The translations under genes and the position numbers were made by a program. This document shows positions 19,476 through 28,711 of a stretch of DNA of 64,000 nt, in pieces. The DNA is from PALSA-600 sp963842335 (GTDB taxonomy: Bacteria; Actinomycetota; Thermoleophilia; Gaiellales; Gaiellaceae), in the NCBI GenBank assembly GCA_963842335.1, contig CAWJGF010000028.1, forward strand, positions 186,001-250,000. Direction: 5' to 3'. The notes below the pieces were generated by a model. That model saw only the letters and a list, made by a program, of their open reading frames with translations. It searched no databases and was not told the DNA's origin. Position 1 is the first letter of the stretch, and every line of letters begins with the position of its first letter.

Positions 19476-21017
19476 TCAGATCACGTAGACGTCGTCGGCG
19501 CTCGCGCGCACGCGCTCGAGCAGGTCGGCAGGAGCCACCGAGTCGATCGAGAGCGCCATCAGGGCCTGCCCGCCCTCCCGGTTGCGTGAGACGGCCATGT
19601 TCGCGATGTTCACCCCCGCTTCGCCGAACAGCGTGCCCACGCGGCCGATCACGCCTGGCACGTCGTCGTAGCGAAGCAGCACCATGCGCGGCGCAAGCTC
19701 CATCTCGAGCGCGAATCCGAGGGCCGAGACGAGCCACTGACGGTCGTCGGTGCCGATCGCGGTACCGGCGACATGGACGTCGTCGGCCGAGACGGCGACG
19801 AGACTCGTGAAGTCGCGTGAGGACCGGCGCTTCCCCTCGACCACCTCGATGCCACGGTCGGCGGCGACGACGGGTGCGTTCACATAGTTGACCGGCTGGT
19901 CGGTGTGCCCCTGGAACGCGCCGTTCAGCGCGGCAACCGTCAGGAGCCGGGTGTCGTACTCGGCGAGCTCGCCGAACACCTCGATCTCGAGCTTGCGCAC
20001 GTCGCCCCCGGCGAGCTCCATCGCCAGCCGGCCGAGCTTTGCTGCCAGCGGAATGTACGGACCGAGCACCTCGAGATCGTCGGCTCCGACGGTGGGGATG
20101 TTGACCGCGTTCGTGACGAGCCCGCCGTCGAGCGCCGCGGCCACCTGTTCGGCAACGATCACACCGGCTCGGTCCTGCGCTTCCTCTGTAGAAGCGGCGA
20201 GGTGCGGAGTGACGATGATGTTCGGCGCCGTCAGCAGCGGCCCGGAATACGGCTCCTGCTCGAAGACGTCGACCGCCGCGCCGGCGACCTTCCTCGATTC
20301 GAGCGCCGCGACCAGCGCGGCCTCGTCGACGAGCTCGCCCCGCGCCGCGTTCACGATTCGCACGCCGTCGCGCATCTTCGAGATCGCTTCCGCGTCGATC
20401 GCGTGGCGCGTCTCGTCATTGAGGGGCAAGTGCAGAGTGACAAAATCGGCACGCGCAAGCACCTCGTCGAACGAGGCGCTCTCGACGCCGAGCTCGCGAA
20501 ACCGCTCGGCCGAGACGAACGGGTCGTACGCGAGCACTTTCATCTGCAAGCCGACCGCGCGGCGGGCGACCTGTCGTCCGATCCGGCCGAAGCCGAGCAC
20601 GCCCAGCACCTTGTCGGCCAGCTCGATCCCACCCCACTTCGAACGCTCCCAGCGTCCTGCGACCAGTGCGGCATGCGCCTGGGGAATGTTGCGCGCGAGC
20701 GCGACCAGCAATCCGATCGTGTGCTCGGCTGCGGAGACGATGTTCGACTCCGGCGCGTTCGCGACCACGATCCCGCGTCGCGTGGCCGCCTCGACGTCGA
20801 CGTTGTCGACGCCGACTCCTGCACGACCAATCACCTTCAGCCGCGTCCCGCTCGCGATCACGTCGGCGGTCACCTTGGTCGCGGAACGAACGACCAGCGC
20901 GTCGTACGAGCCGAGGATCTCCTCGAGTGGTGACTCGGCGTCGAGATCGACGTCGAACTTCGCGCGCAGAAGCTCCAGCCCCGCATCCGCGATCGTTTCG
21001 CGGACCAGCACTCTCAC
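19476..21017 (-). CDS. serA: D-3-phosphoglycerate dehydrogenase
   Basis: First enzyme of serine synthesis, oxidising 3-phosphoglycerate with NAD. 513 residues, the long type with an intervening domain and a C-terminal ACT domain, as in Mycobacterium. NAD-binding GFGRIGRQVA is near residue 147; NAARGELVDEAALVAAL and the catalytic His of VTPHLAAST are clear. The ACT domain is MVLLRYDDVPGVIGRVGTLFGEAGVNIANM, which usually gives serine feedback. GTG at 21017 overlaps the preceding stop as GTGA. Confidence 0.96.
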   Translation of the reverse strand: MRVLVRETIADAGLELLRAKFDVDLDAESPLEEILGSYDALVVRSATKVTADVIASGTRLKVIGRAGVGVDNVDVEAATRRGIVVANAPESNIVSAAEHTIGLLVALARNIPQAHAALVAGRWERSKWGGIELADKVLGVLGFGRIGRQVARRAVGLQMKVLAYDPFVSAERFRELGVESASFDEVLARADFVTLHLPLNDETRHAIDAEAISKMRDGVRIVNAARGELVDEAALVAALESRKVAGAAVDVFEQEPYSGPLLTAPNIIVTPHLAASTEEAQDRAGVIVAEQVAAALDGGLVTNAVNIPTVGADDLEVLGPYIPLAAKLGRLAMELAGGDVRKLEIEVFGELAEYDTRLLTVAALNGAFQGHTDQPVNYVNAPVVAADRGIEVVEGKRRSSRDFTSLVAVSADDVHVAGTAIGTDDRQWLVSALGFALEMELAPRMVLLRYDDVPGVIGRVGTLFGEAGVNIANMAVSRNREGGQALMALSIDSVAPADLLERVRASADDVYVI

Positions 21018-22150
21018 GCCGCGACGTGCCCTTCGTAGGCCTCGAACGCACGGACGGCGGCTGCGCCTCGCTCGATCGCCGCGCCCAGCTCGGCCAGCGA
21101 GAGCTCGACGGCGGCAAGCGCGGTTGCGATGTCGAAGATGTCGAACCAGCCGATGTGACCGATCCGGAAGATCTTTCCCTTCAGCGCACCCTGGCCGGGA
21201 GCGAGTGTGACGCCGTGCTGCTCGCGCAGGTGACGGAGCAGGTCCTCGCCATCGATGCCTTCGGGACAGCGCACCGCGGTGACCACAGCCGAGCTGTCGT
21301 CGTCGGGCGAGAAGAGCTCGAGCCCCATGGCCTTCACGCCGGCACGCGTAGCGCGACCCAGCCGGACATGACGCTCGAACGCTGCCTCGAGCCCCGCATC
21401 GAGAATCAGCCCAAGGGCGACATCGAGGCTGCGAATCAGCGAGACCGCGGGCGTGAAGGCGGCATCCAGCGCGTCCTGAGCCTTTTTGTTCGTGCGCCAG
21501 TCGAAGTAGAAGCTGCGCGAGCTTGTCGCCCGCGCGAGCACCCGCTCGGGCACCGACACAGTGGCGAGGCCCGGCGGGGACATAAGCGCCTTCTGCGAGC
21601 CGGAGACGACCACGTCGATCCCCCAGGCATCGGTCTCGAGCGGTACCGCACCGAGGGAGGAGATCGCATCGACGACGAGCAGCGCGTCGCCGACCTCCTG
21701 CTTGACGGCGCGCACGTCGGAGACCACCCCGGTGGAGGTGTCGGACTGCTGGCAGAACACGATTTCGACGCCCGACTCGCGCACGGCGGCGCCTACCTCG
21801 GCCGGATCGGGCGTCTCGCCCCAGTCGTACCGAATCGCCTGCACCTCGAGCCCATGGTGCTCGCAGATCGAGATCCAGCGCTCCCCGAACGAGCCATGGC
21901 TGACGACCGCCACCCTGTCGCCGGGGCGGCACAGGTTCGCAACGGCCGACTCCATCGCACCCGTCCCCGATGCGGCGAAGAGGAGGACATCCGAGGCGGT
22001 GCAGTAGACATCACGGAGGCGGCCGAGCGTGCGCTCGTAGATCGTGCGGAAATCGGCGCCGCGGTGGTGAACCATCGGCTCGGCGCCGGCGGCGAGGACC
22101 TCAGGCGGGACGGGCGTCGGCCCCGGTGTGAAGAGATACCGCTTTTCCAA
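21014..22150 (-). CDS. Class V aminotransferase, probable phosphoserine aminotransferase (SerC-like)
   Basis: 378-residue fold-type I aminotransferase with FTPGPTPVPPEV at the N-terminus, GTGAMESAV, and the PLP lysine in VVSGSQKALMSPPG. By sequence it resembles the alanine-glyoxylate/serine-pyruvate group more than classic SerC. Similar enzymes beside serA in Thermotoga and archaea serve as phosphoserine aminotransferases, and the 4-base overlap with serA supports that role. Alternative: serine-glyoxylate or alanine-glyoxylate aminotransferase. Start is TTG, 6 bases after TAGGCT. Confidence 0.85.
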   Translation of the reverse strand: MEKRYLFTPGPTPVPPEVLAAGAEPMVHHRGADFRTIYERTLGRLRDVYCTASDVLLFAASGTGAMESAVANLCRPGDRVAVVSHGSFGERWISICEHHGLEVQAIRYDWGETPDPAEVGAAVRESGVEIVFCQQSDTSTGVVSDVRAVKQEVGDALLVVDAISSLGAVPLETDAWGIDVVVSGSQKALMSPPGLATVSVPERVLARATSSRSFYFDWRTNKKAQDALDAAFTPAVSLIRSLDVALGLILDAGLEAAFERHVRLGRATRAGVKAMGLELFSPDDDSSAVVTAVRCPEGIDGEDLLRHLREQHGVTLAPGQGALKGKIFRIGHIGWFDIFDIATALAAVELSLAELGAAIERGAAAVRAFEAYEGHVAA

Positions 22151-22156
22151 GTCCTC

Positions 22157-22162
22157 AGCCTA
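22157..22162 (-). promoter_or_regulatory. -10 box of the serine operon
   Basis: TAGGCT 6 bases upstream of the TTG at 22150, fitting a leaderless transcript. Confidence 0.45.
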
Positions 22163-22238
22163 GCGAGTGCCACGGTCGTCCTCTCGCGGTGGTGTCGAAC
22201 GTCGAGCACCCCGTGCACGGGCGGAGCAGACTGTCGCT

Positions 22239-22826
22239 GTGGACGTGCTCCTCTCCTTCAGCGCAGCCCTCCTCTCGCTGCGCCTGGCGGGTCTCCTGCT
22301 GCGTGGGCGAAGGTTCGCGTGGGCGGCCGGGCTCGCGTCGTTCGCGGCGGCCGCCGGAGCGATGGCGTGGGGAACGGCCCACGGGTGGGATGTCCCGGCC
22401 TTCCGGGTCTATTACCTGGCCGGCGCACTCCTCTCCGCTCCTCTGCTCGGCATCGGGTCGCTCCAGCTTTCGGGGCGACGCTGGGCGGGCGCCGTCGGTT
22501 TCGCCTACACAGGACTCGCGGTCGGGATCGCGGCGGCCATGCCGGTGCATGGCGAATTCGCCTCGACTGCTGTCCCGCGCGCCCAGGATCACCTCGACGC
22601 CCTGCCGCGCATCGTCGCCATCGCCGCCAGCTCGCTCGGCGCGATCGCAGTCGTCGTGGTTGCCCTCTCGACGCTACGGAAGCGGCCGCTCGGAAACGCC
22701 CTGATCGTCGCATCGGTGGGCGCAGCGGCAGCCGCCTCCGCGCTGACCCAGACGGCTGTCTCGGCAGCGGCGGCCTGCTTCGCGGCGGCAGCCCTCCTGC
22801 TCTATGCCGCCGTTCAGGTGGGCTAG
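22239..22826 (+). CDS. Hypothetical membrane protein
   Basis: About 195 residues, strongly hydrophobic, with roughly six membrane segments separated by short basic loops (LLLRGRRFAW, STLRKRPLG). No catalytic motif and no family recognised. GTG at 22239 is the likely start, since the frame upstream is Arg-rich and overlaps the promoter of the serine operon. It ends in a 4-base overlap with the convergent 22823-23146 gene. Confidence 0.6.
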   Translation: MDVLLSFSAALLSLRLAGLLLRGRRFAWAAGLASFAAAAGAMAWGTAHGWDVPAFRVYYLAGALLSAPLLGIGSLQLSGRRWAGAVGFAYTGLAVGIAAAMPVHGEFASTAVPRAQDHLDALPRIVAIAASSLGAIAVVVVALSTLRKRPLGNALIVASVGAAAAASALTQTAVSAAAACFAAAALLLYAAVQVG

Positions 22827-23146
22827 GGCGTCGGCTCCGCCGCCGAGTCGGGCGCCTCGAGCGAGTACCACGCGACGACCCGATCGGCGAACTCCGCGTC
22901 GATCTCCTCGTTCTCGTCGCGGCGCAGGGCAAGCGTGCGCACCTTGCCGAGGTAAACGGCGATCTCGGCTGACCCCTTGCCTCGGCGCAGCATCCGGCCG
23001 ACGCGGTTCAGATACGGGTCGTAGGCGTCGACATGCTCCGCGTCGTCGTAGTAGTGCATCGGGTCCCAGTGCTCGATCGCCATCACGCGCAGCATCGGCA
23101 GCCCACGGGAGGACGACCACCAACGACGCCAGCGGAACATCTGCAT
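22823..23146 (-). CDS. Hypothetical protein, Trp/Asp-rich
   Basis: 107 residues, unrecognised. Sequence includes EHWDPMHYYDDAEHVDAYDPYLNRV, rich in His, Asp and Tyr, then a basic segment and EENEEIDA-like acidic stretch, with DRVVAWYSLEAPD at the end. The ATG overlaps the stop of the propeller gene as TGATG, which supports this start and translational coupling; MAIEHWDP further in is an alternative. Confidence 0.6.
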   Translation of the reverse strand: MQMFRWRRWWSSSRGLPMLRVMAIEHWDPMHYYDDAEHVDAYDPYLNRVGRMLRRGKGSAEIAVYLGKVRTLALRRDENEEIDAEFADRVVAWYSLEAPDSAAEPTP

Positions 23147-24189
23147 CAGTTCAGTGTCACCCAGACGGCACCGTCGCCGGCGGCGATGCCGCGCGGGAGG
23201 CGCCCGACCGAGATCGGCGTTCCGGGCGCATCGGTCGCGGGGTCGATGCGCACCACGCTGTTATTTCCACACGCGACCCACACGGCGCCCTCACCGTACG
23301 TGATCGCCAGTGCAATCGGGCAGGCCGGGATGGCCGCGGCGATCCCTCGGAGCCGCGGCTGCACCCGCAGAACCGTGCCGTCTGTCTCGCTGATCCAGAC
23401 CGCGCCGTCGCCCACGGCGACGTCGGTCGGATTCGGGGGAACATGCCCGGCCGCCAGGCTCGCGTCGGTGGCGAGCGTCAGCGAGTTCGTCAAGAGGCCG
23501 GTCCGGGTCGAGACGCGCGCGACCCGGTCGCCGACCGTCGCGACGTAATAGGCCGCCACATCGTCGGCGGCGACGAGGTCACCATAGATGCCGATGTCGA
23601 GCTTCCTCATCACACCCGAGCGGGCGTCCAAGCGTGCGGCGCCGCGGATATGGCCGCCGAGGTATCCCGTCGACCAGAGCGACCCGCCGCCGGCCGCGAA
23701 CATCGTCGTGCCGGTCTTGCGTGCGAAGCTCCGGTCGATTGCTCCACTCACGGGGTTGATCCGCTCGAGGGCGGCGAGCTCGAGCGGCCCGCTGCGGTCG
23801 CTCCGAGGGTGGCCGGCGAGCCACACCCCGCCCGCGCCGAGAGTCAGTGCGTCAGCGTCGGCGTCGGACGCGAGCGTGCTGACGACCTTGTGCGAGCGCG
23901 CGTCGATGCGCGTCACCGTCCCATCGCCCTTGTTCAGCACCCAGGCGGCGCCGTAGCCTTCGCGGATCATGGTCGGCTGGCGTCCGACCGCGATTCGGTC
24001 GACGAGCTGCCCGGAGGTCGGATCGATCACCGCGACGGCACCTGGGGCAGCTCCCCGAGCGTCCGCGGTAGCGGGGCCACGACGGGTCAGCACGACGATG
24101 GCGACATCGACTGCGGCGACGAGGATCGCAACCGCGATCACGGCGATCACCCAGCGGGCAGGCAGTCGCCTCTCCCTCACATCGGGCAC
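23146..24189 (-). CDS. Membrane-anchored beta-propeller (YVTN-like) protein
   Basis: About 347 residues. A basic N-terminus and one hydrophobic anchor (WVIAVIAVAILVAAVDVAIVVL) lead to an extracytoplasmic domain made of about seven repeats of the type GxGAVWV-x-N/A-x-D-G-x-V-x-R-I-D-x, as in YVTN/NHL-like propellers. Such domains bind ligands or partner proteins; no catalytic site is visible. GTG at 24189 is 6 bases after TATGCT, and a longer upstream frame is low-quality sequence. Coupled to the 107-residue gene downstream. Confidence 0.75.
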   Translation of the reverse strand: MPDVRERRLPARWVIAVIAVAILVAAVDVAIVVLTRRGPATADARGAAPGAVAVIDPTSGQLVDRIAVGRQPTMIREGYGAAWVLNKGDGTVTRIDARSHKVVSTLASDADADALTLGAGGVWLAGHPRSDRSGPLELAALERINPVSGAIDRSFARKTGTTMFAAGGGSLWSTGYLGGHIRGAARLDARSGVMRKLDIGIYGDLVAADDVAAYYVATVGDRVARVSTRTGLLTNSLTLATDASLAAGHVPPNPTDVAVGDGAVWISETDGTVLRVQPRLRGIAAAIPACPIALAITYGEGAVWVACGNNSVVRIDPATDAPGTPISVGRLPRGIAAGDGAVWVTLN

Positions 24190-24195
24190 TACCGC

Positions 24196-24201
24196 AGCAT
24201 A
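24196..24201 (-). promoter_or_regulatory. -10 box of the propeller gene
   Basis: TATGCT with 6 bases to the GTG at 24189; leaderless arrangement. Confidence 0.45.
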
Positions 24202-24380
24202 CGACGGGCGGTTTTGCGCGCCTCGACAGCCCTCCTCCCGTCGACCACCGCCGCTTGTTGACAACTGGGGAACGGCTCTGCTGCTGGGCTCGGTTCCACC
24301 CGTGGACGAGAGTTCACGGTTTCATGCTCGTGTCTGACACCGGCCGTGGCCGCCACTGACCTGGCCGCTTGCGGGAGGCG

Positions 24381-25820
24381 TCAGCCGGCGAGCTTCGACC
24401 GCACGCGCTCGTTCACGACGCGCGGATCGGCCTTGCCGCCGGATTCCTTCATCACCGCTCCGACGAAGAAGCCGATCAGGCCCTCCTTGCCGCCCCGGTA
24501 CTGCTCCACCTGGCCCGGGTTCGACGCCAGGACGACATCGATGATCGGATCGAGCTCGGAGACGTCGGAGACCGCCTTCTGCGCGAGGTACGGGTCGGCG
24601 CTGAAGCCTTCGTCGCCGACCTTCGCGAGCGCCTCGTCGAACACCGTGCGCGGGATCTCCGAGCGCGCGGTGACGAGCTTCGCAAGCTCTCCTGCATCGG
24701 CAGCGGCGGGATCGACGCCCGCAGCCACGAACTGGTTCGCCAGGACGTTGGCCGCGTCCTTCGGGTCGGCGCCGGCCGCGACGACATCCGACCAGAGCCG
24801 GTCGAGGCCGCCGGTCACGAGCACGTCCGCGTCATAGAACGAGAGCGACTCGGCGATGCGCTTGATCCGCGCGCCCGGCAGCTCAACGATTTCCGCGCGA
24901 AGACGATCGACGGTCTCCTCGGGCGGATGCACCGGAACGAGATCTGGCTCGGGGAAATAGCGGTAATCCTGCGCTTCCTCCTTGGAGCGCATCGGCGGAG
25001 ACTCCTCGTCCCCTGGCACGAAGTGCAAGGTCTCCTGCTGCACCTCGCCGCCCGACTCGTAGATGCCGATCTGCCGTGCGATCTCGCGCTCGATGCCCTT
25101 CGCCGCGAAGTTGAACGAGTTCATGTTCTTCAACTCGGTGCGCGTGCGCAGCTCGTCGCTTCCCTGCGGCCGAACCGACACGTTGATGTCGAACCGCATC
25201 GAGCCCTTCTCGAGCTCGGCGTCGGAGAGCCCGAGCTCGACCACCGTCTGACGGAGCAGCTGGAGAAAGCGCTTCGCCGTTTCGGCGTCGTGGATCTCGG
25301 GCGTCGTGACGATCTCGACGAGCGGCGTGCCGCCGCGGTTGAAGTCGACGAGTGTCGCGGTCGCGCCGTGGATGCGGCCCGAAGCCGCGACATGCACGTT
25401 CTTCGCCGCGTCCTCCTCCAGGTGCGCGCGCACGATCCCGATCGTCACGTCTCCATCCGCCGTCGGTACGGCGAGCTTGCCGTCGGAGCAGAGCGGTTCG
25501 TCGTACTGGCTGATCTGGTACGCCTTCGGCAGATCCGGGTAGAAGTAGTTCTTGCGGTGGAACACCGCGCGCTCCGCGATCGTGCACTCGAGCGCCAGCC
25601 CGAGCTTGATGCACTCCTCGATCGCGCGGCGGTTCGCGATCGGCAGCGCGCCGGGGAACGCGAGACACACCGGGCAGGTCTGTGAGTTCGGCTCGCCCCC
25701 GGAGCCGTTCAGGCAGCGACAGAACATCTTCGTACGCGTCTTCAGCGCGACGTGGATCTCGAGCCCGATCACCGGCTCCCAGCCCGCCTTGGGCATCTCG
25801 ACAGTACCCACGCCGCTCAC
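24381..25820 (-). CDS. gatB: Asp/Glu-tRNA amidotransferase subunit B
   Basis: tRNA-binding and kinase subunit of GatCAB, which converts Glu-tRNA(Gln) and/or Asp-tRNA(Asn) to the amide form. 479 residues. Family signatures: VIGLEIHVALKTRTKMFCRC, CPVCLAFPGALP with paired Cys, FHRKNYFYPDLPKAYQISQYD, and a YqeY-type C-terminal tail. GTG at 25820 overlaps the gatA stop as GTGA; MPKAGWEP nine codons later is the minor alternative. Confidence 0.97.
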   Translation of the reverse strand: MSGVGTVEMPKAGWEPVIGLEIHVALKTRTKMFCRCLNGSGGEPNSQTCPVCLAFPGALPIANRRAIEECIKLGLALECTIAERAVFHRKNYFYPDLPKAYQISQYDEPLCSDGKLAVPTADGDVTIGIVRAHLEEDAAKNVHVAASGRIHGATATLVDFNRGGTPLVEIVTTPEIHDAETAKRFLQLLRQTVVELGLSDAELEKGSMRFDINVSVRPQGSDELRTRTELKNMNSFNFAAKGIEREIARQIGIYESGGEVQQETLHFVPGDEESPPMRSKEEAQDYRYFPEPDLVPVHPPEETVDRLRAEIVELPGARIKRIAESLSFYDADVLVTGGLDRLWSDVVAAGADPKDAANVLANQFVAAGVDPAAADAGELAKLVTARSEIPRTVFDEALAKVGDEGFSADPYLAQKAVSDVSELDPIIDVVLASNPGQVEQYRGGKEGLIGFFVGAVMKESGGKADPRVVNERVRSKLAG

Positions 25821-27223
25821 CGCAACCGCTCCGGGACGCCATCGAAGCCGAGAGCGCACTCCAGTGCGTGCCCAACCCGAAAGAGGGTGTTCTCGGCGAA
25901 CTGAGGTCCGATGAGCTGCAGCCCCACCGGCAACCCGTCGGAGAGGCCGCACGGGATGCTCATCCCCGGCAGACCCGCCATGCACGACGGAATCGTCAGC
26001 AGGTCGTTGAGATACATCGCGAGCGGATCCGCCGTCTTCGCACCGAGCTCGAAGGCGACGGTGGGGCTCGTCGGCGATACGAGAACGTCGAAGCCCGCGA
26101 ACGCCGCGTCGTGCTCGCGCTTGATCAGGGTGCGAACGCGCTGCGCTTTCCCGTAGTACGCGTCGTAGTAGCCCGAGGACAGTGCGTAGGTCCCGAGCAT
26201 GATGCGCCGCTTCGGCTCGTCGCCGAATCCGGCGTCACGCGTGCGCATCACCATCTCGCGGAAGTCAGCACCCTGGTCGCGCAGCCCGTAGCGAACGCCG
26301 TCGTAGCGCGCGAGGTTCGACGACGCCTCGGCAGGAGCGATGAGGTAGTAGCAGGCGAGGCCGTACTCCACCGAGCGCGGGAGTGAGCACTCGCCGACCT
26401 CCGCGCCGAGGGACTCCGCCAGCTCGATTGCCTTGCGAACCGCGTCGCGAACGCCCGGTTCGATCCCGGCCGCATCGTTCAGCTCCTTCGGCACCCCGAC
26501 CCGCACGCCTTTCAGGTCGAGCGCGGTCGGGACCTTTACCGCCGGCGTGTCAACCGTCGTCGAATCGTTGCTGTCTCGCCCCGAGATGACCGAGTAGAGC
26601 CACGCACAGTCTCGGACGGTCTTCGCAACGGGGCCGACCTGGTCGAGCGACGACGCGAATGCGACGACGCCGTAGCGCGACACCGTCCCGTACGTGGGGC
26701 GCAGGCCCACATTGCCGCAGAGCGCGGCGGGCTGTTTGATCGATCCGCCCGTGTCCGAGCCGAGCGCCCACGGTGCGAGACCGGCGCTGACCGCCGCCGC
26801 ACTGCCACCGCCGGAACCACCTGGAACGCGCGTCGGGTCCCATGGGTTGTGCGTGGGGCCGTACGCCGAGTTCTCCGTCGACGACCCCATGGCAAACTCG
26901 TCGGTGTTCGTCTTCCCGAGCGTGCGCAGCCCGCGGGCTTTGCAGCGCTCGATCACCGTGGCGTCGTAGACCGGGACGTAGTGCTCGAGCATCTTGGAGC
27001 CCGCGGTGGTCGGGATTCCCTTCGTGCCGATCACGTCCTTGATTGCGATCGGTATGCCCTCCCCAGGGCTGTCGTCGCAGACGAAGAGGTAGGCATGCAG
27101 TTCCGGGTCTCTCTCGCCGATCGCCTCGAGGTACGCCGCGAAGAGCTCGTCCGACGAGACTTCCTTCGCGGTCAGCAACTCGTTCGCGCGCTCGGCGGTC
27201 AGTCGCAGCGTGTCGATGCTCAT
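25817..27223 (-). CDS. gatA: Asp/Glu-tRNA amidotransferase subunit A
   Basis: Glutaminase subunit of GatCAB, amidase-signature family, 468 residues. The catalytic triad is visible: K62 (AIKDVIGTKG), S137 in GGSGGGS and S161 in GSDTGGSIKQPAA. It releases ammonia from glutamine for transfer through the complex to GatB. ATG at 27223 overlaps the gatC stop as ATGA. Confidence 0.98.
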   Translation of the reverse strand: MSIDTLRLTAERANELLTAKEVSSDELFAAYLEAIGERDPELHAYLFVCDDSPGEGIPIAIKDVIGTKGIPTTAGSKMLEHYVPVYDATVIERCKARGLRTLGKTNTDEFAMGSSTENSAYGPTHNPWDPTRVPGGSGGGSAAAVSAGLAPWALGSDTGGSIKQPAALCGNVGLRPTYGTVSRYGVVAFASSLDQVGPVAKTVRDCAWLYSVISGRDSNDSTTVDTPAVKVPTALDLKGVRVGVPKELNDAAGIEPGVRDAVRKAIELAESLGAEVGECSLPRSVEYGLACYYLIAPAEASSNLARYDGVRYGLRDQGADFREMVMRTRDAGFGDEPKRRIMLGTYALSSGYYDAYYGKAQRVRTLIKREHDAAFAGFDVLVSPTSPTVAFELGAKTADPLAMYLNDLLTIPSCMAGLPGMSIPCGLSDGLPVGLQLIGPQFAENTLFRVGHALECALGFDGVPERLR

Positions 27224-27504
27224 GCGGGAGGCACCCGGAAGTAGTCGTCGGCGCGGTCGGGAGCGTTCGCAAAGACTTCGTCGAGGCTGAGGCACGGCCG
27301 CGGCTCGTCCTCTCCCCACGCGTTTGCGATCTCGAGGGGATGCGCGGTCGGAGGGACGTCCGAGAGATCGAGCTCGGAGACCTTCGAGACCGAGTCGAGG
27401 ATGGCCGAGAGCTGCTCCTGGAAGCGCGTGACCTCGTCGCTCGACAGGTCGAGCCGCGCGAGCCGCGCGACGTGCAGCACTTCGTCTCTCGAGATCTCTG
27501 CCAT
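27220..27504 (-). CDS. gatC: Asp/Glu-tRNA amidotransferase subunit C
   Basis: 94-residue clamp protein that holds GatA and GatB together. Sequence AEISRDEVLHVARLARLDLSSDEV followed by LSAILDSVSKVSELD is diagnostic. The ATG at 27504 has GGAGG 9 bases upstream, which decides the start over an upstream in-frame ATG. First gene of gatCAB. Confidence 0.95.
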   Translation of the reverse strand: MAEISRDEVLHVARLARLDLSSDEVTRFQEQLSAILDSVSKVSELDLSDVPPTAHPLEIANAWGEDEPRPCLSLDEVFANAPDRADDYFRVPPA

Positions 27505-27535
27505 TCGAATCGATCCTCCCATAGCCAAACACGAA

Positions 27536-27553
27536 GGGCTCCTTTCGGAGCCC
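27536..27553 (-). terminator. Hairpin after the cold-shock gene
   Basis: GGGCTCC / GGAGCCC with a TTTC loop on the plus strand, 26 bases downstream of the csp stop in its direction of transcription and just before gatC. The following sequence on the minus strand is T-rich (TTCGTGTTTGG). Read-through into gatCAB is possible because no separate gatC promoter is evident. Confidence 0.65.
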
Positions 27554-27579
27554 CTCGAACGACTGGTTCCGAAACTGAG

Positions 27580-27789
27580 CTAGAGCGCGACGACGTTCGA
27601 CGCTTGCAGGCCCTTGTCGCCCTGCACGACGTCGAAGGAGACGCGCTGGCCCTCGGTCAGCGACTTGTAGCCCTCACCGCCGATGGCCGAGAAGTGGACG
27701 AAGACATCCGCTTCCCCATTCCCTCGTTCGATGAAGCCGTAGCCCTTCTCGTTCGAGAACCACTTGACTGTGCCTTCAGCCAAAGCCAA
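27580..27789 (-). CDS. Cold-shock domain protein
   Basis: 69-residue single cold-shock domain, an RNA/ssDNA chaperone. RNP1 is KGYGFI and RNP2 is VFVHFSAI; WFSNEKGYGF begins the binding face. The start is TTG at 27789, with GAAGGAG 6 bases upstream; a second TTG two codons in is less well placed. Flanked by a terminator hairpin. Confidence 0.95.
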   Translation of the reverse strand: MALAEGTVKWFSNEKGYGFIERGNGEADVFVHFSAIGGEGYKSLTEGQRVSFDVVQGDKGLQASNVVAL

Positions 27790-27853
27790 CTACTCCTTCT
27801 TGATGACTACAAGCCCTGCCAACCGGCGGAGCGCGCGAAAAGATACCACCGAA

Positions 27854-28705
27854 TCAGCCCGGGTACGCCAGCTCTCCGCGCCGGTACCGGGCGCACTGCA
27901 CGGCGTTTTCCAGCAGGCAGGCAATCGTCATCGGGCCGACCCCGCCGGGGACGGGCGTCATGAAGGCCGCAACCTCTGCCGCTCCGGGGTCGACGTCGCC
28001 CACGAGCCCCTCCTCGGTGCGGTTCATCCCCACGTCGACGACGACCGAGCCGGCCTTCACCATGTCGGCCGAAACGAGCGCTGGAACGCCCACCGCAGCC
28101 ACGAGGACGTCCGCGTCGAGGGTGTGCCGCTCGAGATCCTGCGTATGCGAATGACAGAGCGTGACCGTGGCGTTCGCCTGCTGAAGGAGCATCGAGACAG
28201 GCTTGCCGACGATCGCGCTCCGGCCGATCACGACGACCCGCGCACCGTCGAGCTCGACGCGATGCTCGGCGAGGAGCGCCATCACGCCGCGCGGTGTGGC
28301 CGAGACGATTGCGGGCCGGCTGAGGTAGAGCTCGCCCGCGTTCAGCGGGTGGAAGCCGTCGACGTCCTTCGCCGGCGCGACCGCGCGGATGATTCGCGCC
28401 TCGTCTATGTGGTCGGGCAGCGGCAGTTGCACGAGGATCGCGTCGACGTCGTCGGAGGCGTTCAACTCGGCGAGCCTCGTGAGCAGCGCTTCCTCGGTGG
28501 TGTCGTTCGGGAGCCTCAGGTCGGTAGCGTCGAACCCCGCCTCGGTGGCGGCCTTGTGCTTCAAGCGGATGTAGACGTCGGAGGCGGGGTCGTCGCCTAC
28601 GAGCACAGTGACGAGACCAATGTGGCCGATCTTCTTCACCTCTTCAGCCACCTCAGCCCGGATCCGCTCGGCGAGCGGCTTGCCCCTCATCGGTGTCGCA
28701 GGCAT
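27854..28705 (-). CDS. folD: Methylenetetrahydrofolate dehydrogenase/cyclohydrolase
   Basis: 283-residue bifunctional enzyme interconverting methylene-, methenyl- and formyl-tetrahydrofolate. Catalytic YxxxK is Y45-K49 (VYIRLKHKAA), followed by VQLPLP, PAKDVDGFHPLN, the NADP-binding GRSAIVGKP and PVPGGVGPMT near the C-terminus. The ATG at 28705 is 6 bases after TACACT, a leaderless arrangement, and it is divergent from the HMG-CoA reductase gene. Confidence 0.97.
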   Translation of the reverse strand: MPATPMRGKPLAERIRAEVAEEVKKIGHIGLVTVLVGDDPASDVYIRLKHKAATEAGFDATDLRLPNDTTEEALLTRLAELNASDDVDAILVQLPLPDHIDEARIIRAVAPAKDVDGFHPLNAGELYLSRPAIVSATPRGVMALLAEHRVELDGARVVVIGRSAIVGKPVSMLLQQANATVTLCHSHTQDLERHTLDADVLVAAVGVPALVSADMVKAGSVVVDVGMNRTEEGLVGDVDPGAAEVAAFMTPVPGGVGPMTIACLLENAVQCARYRRGELAYPG

Positions 28706-28711
28706 TGCGCG

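Noticed and set aside
20666..22972. 768-codon plus-strand frame opposite serA and the SerC-like gene
   Set aside because: Shadow of well-identified genes on the minus strand; composition is Arg/Ser-rich with no family signature.
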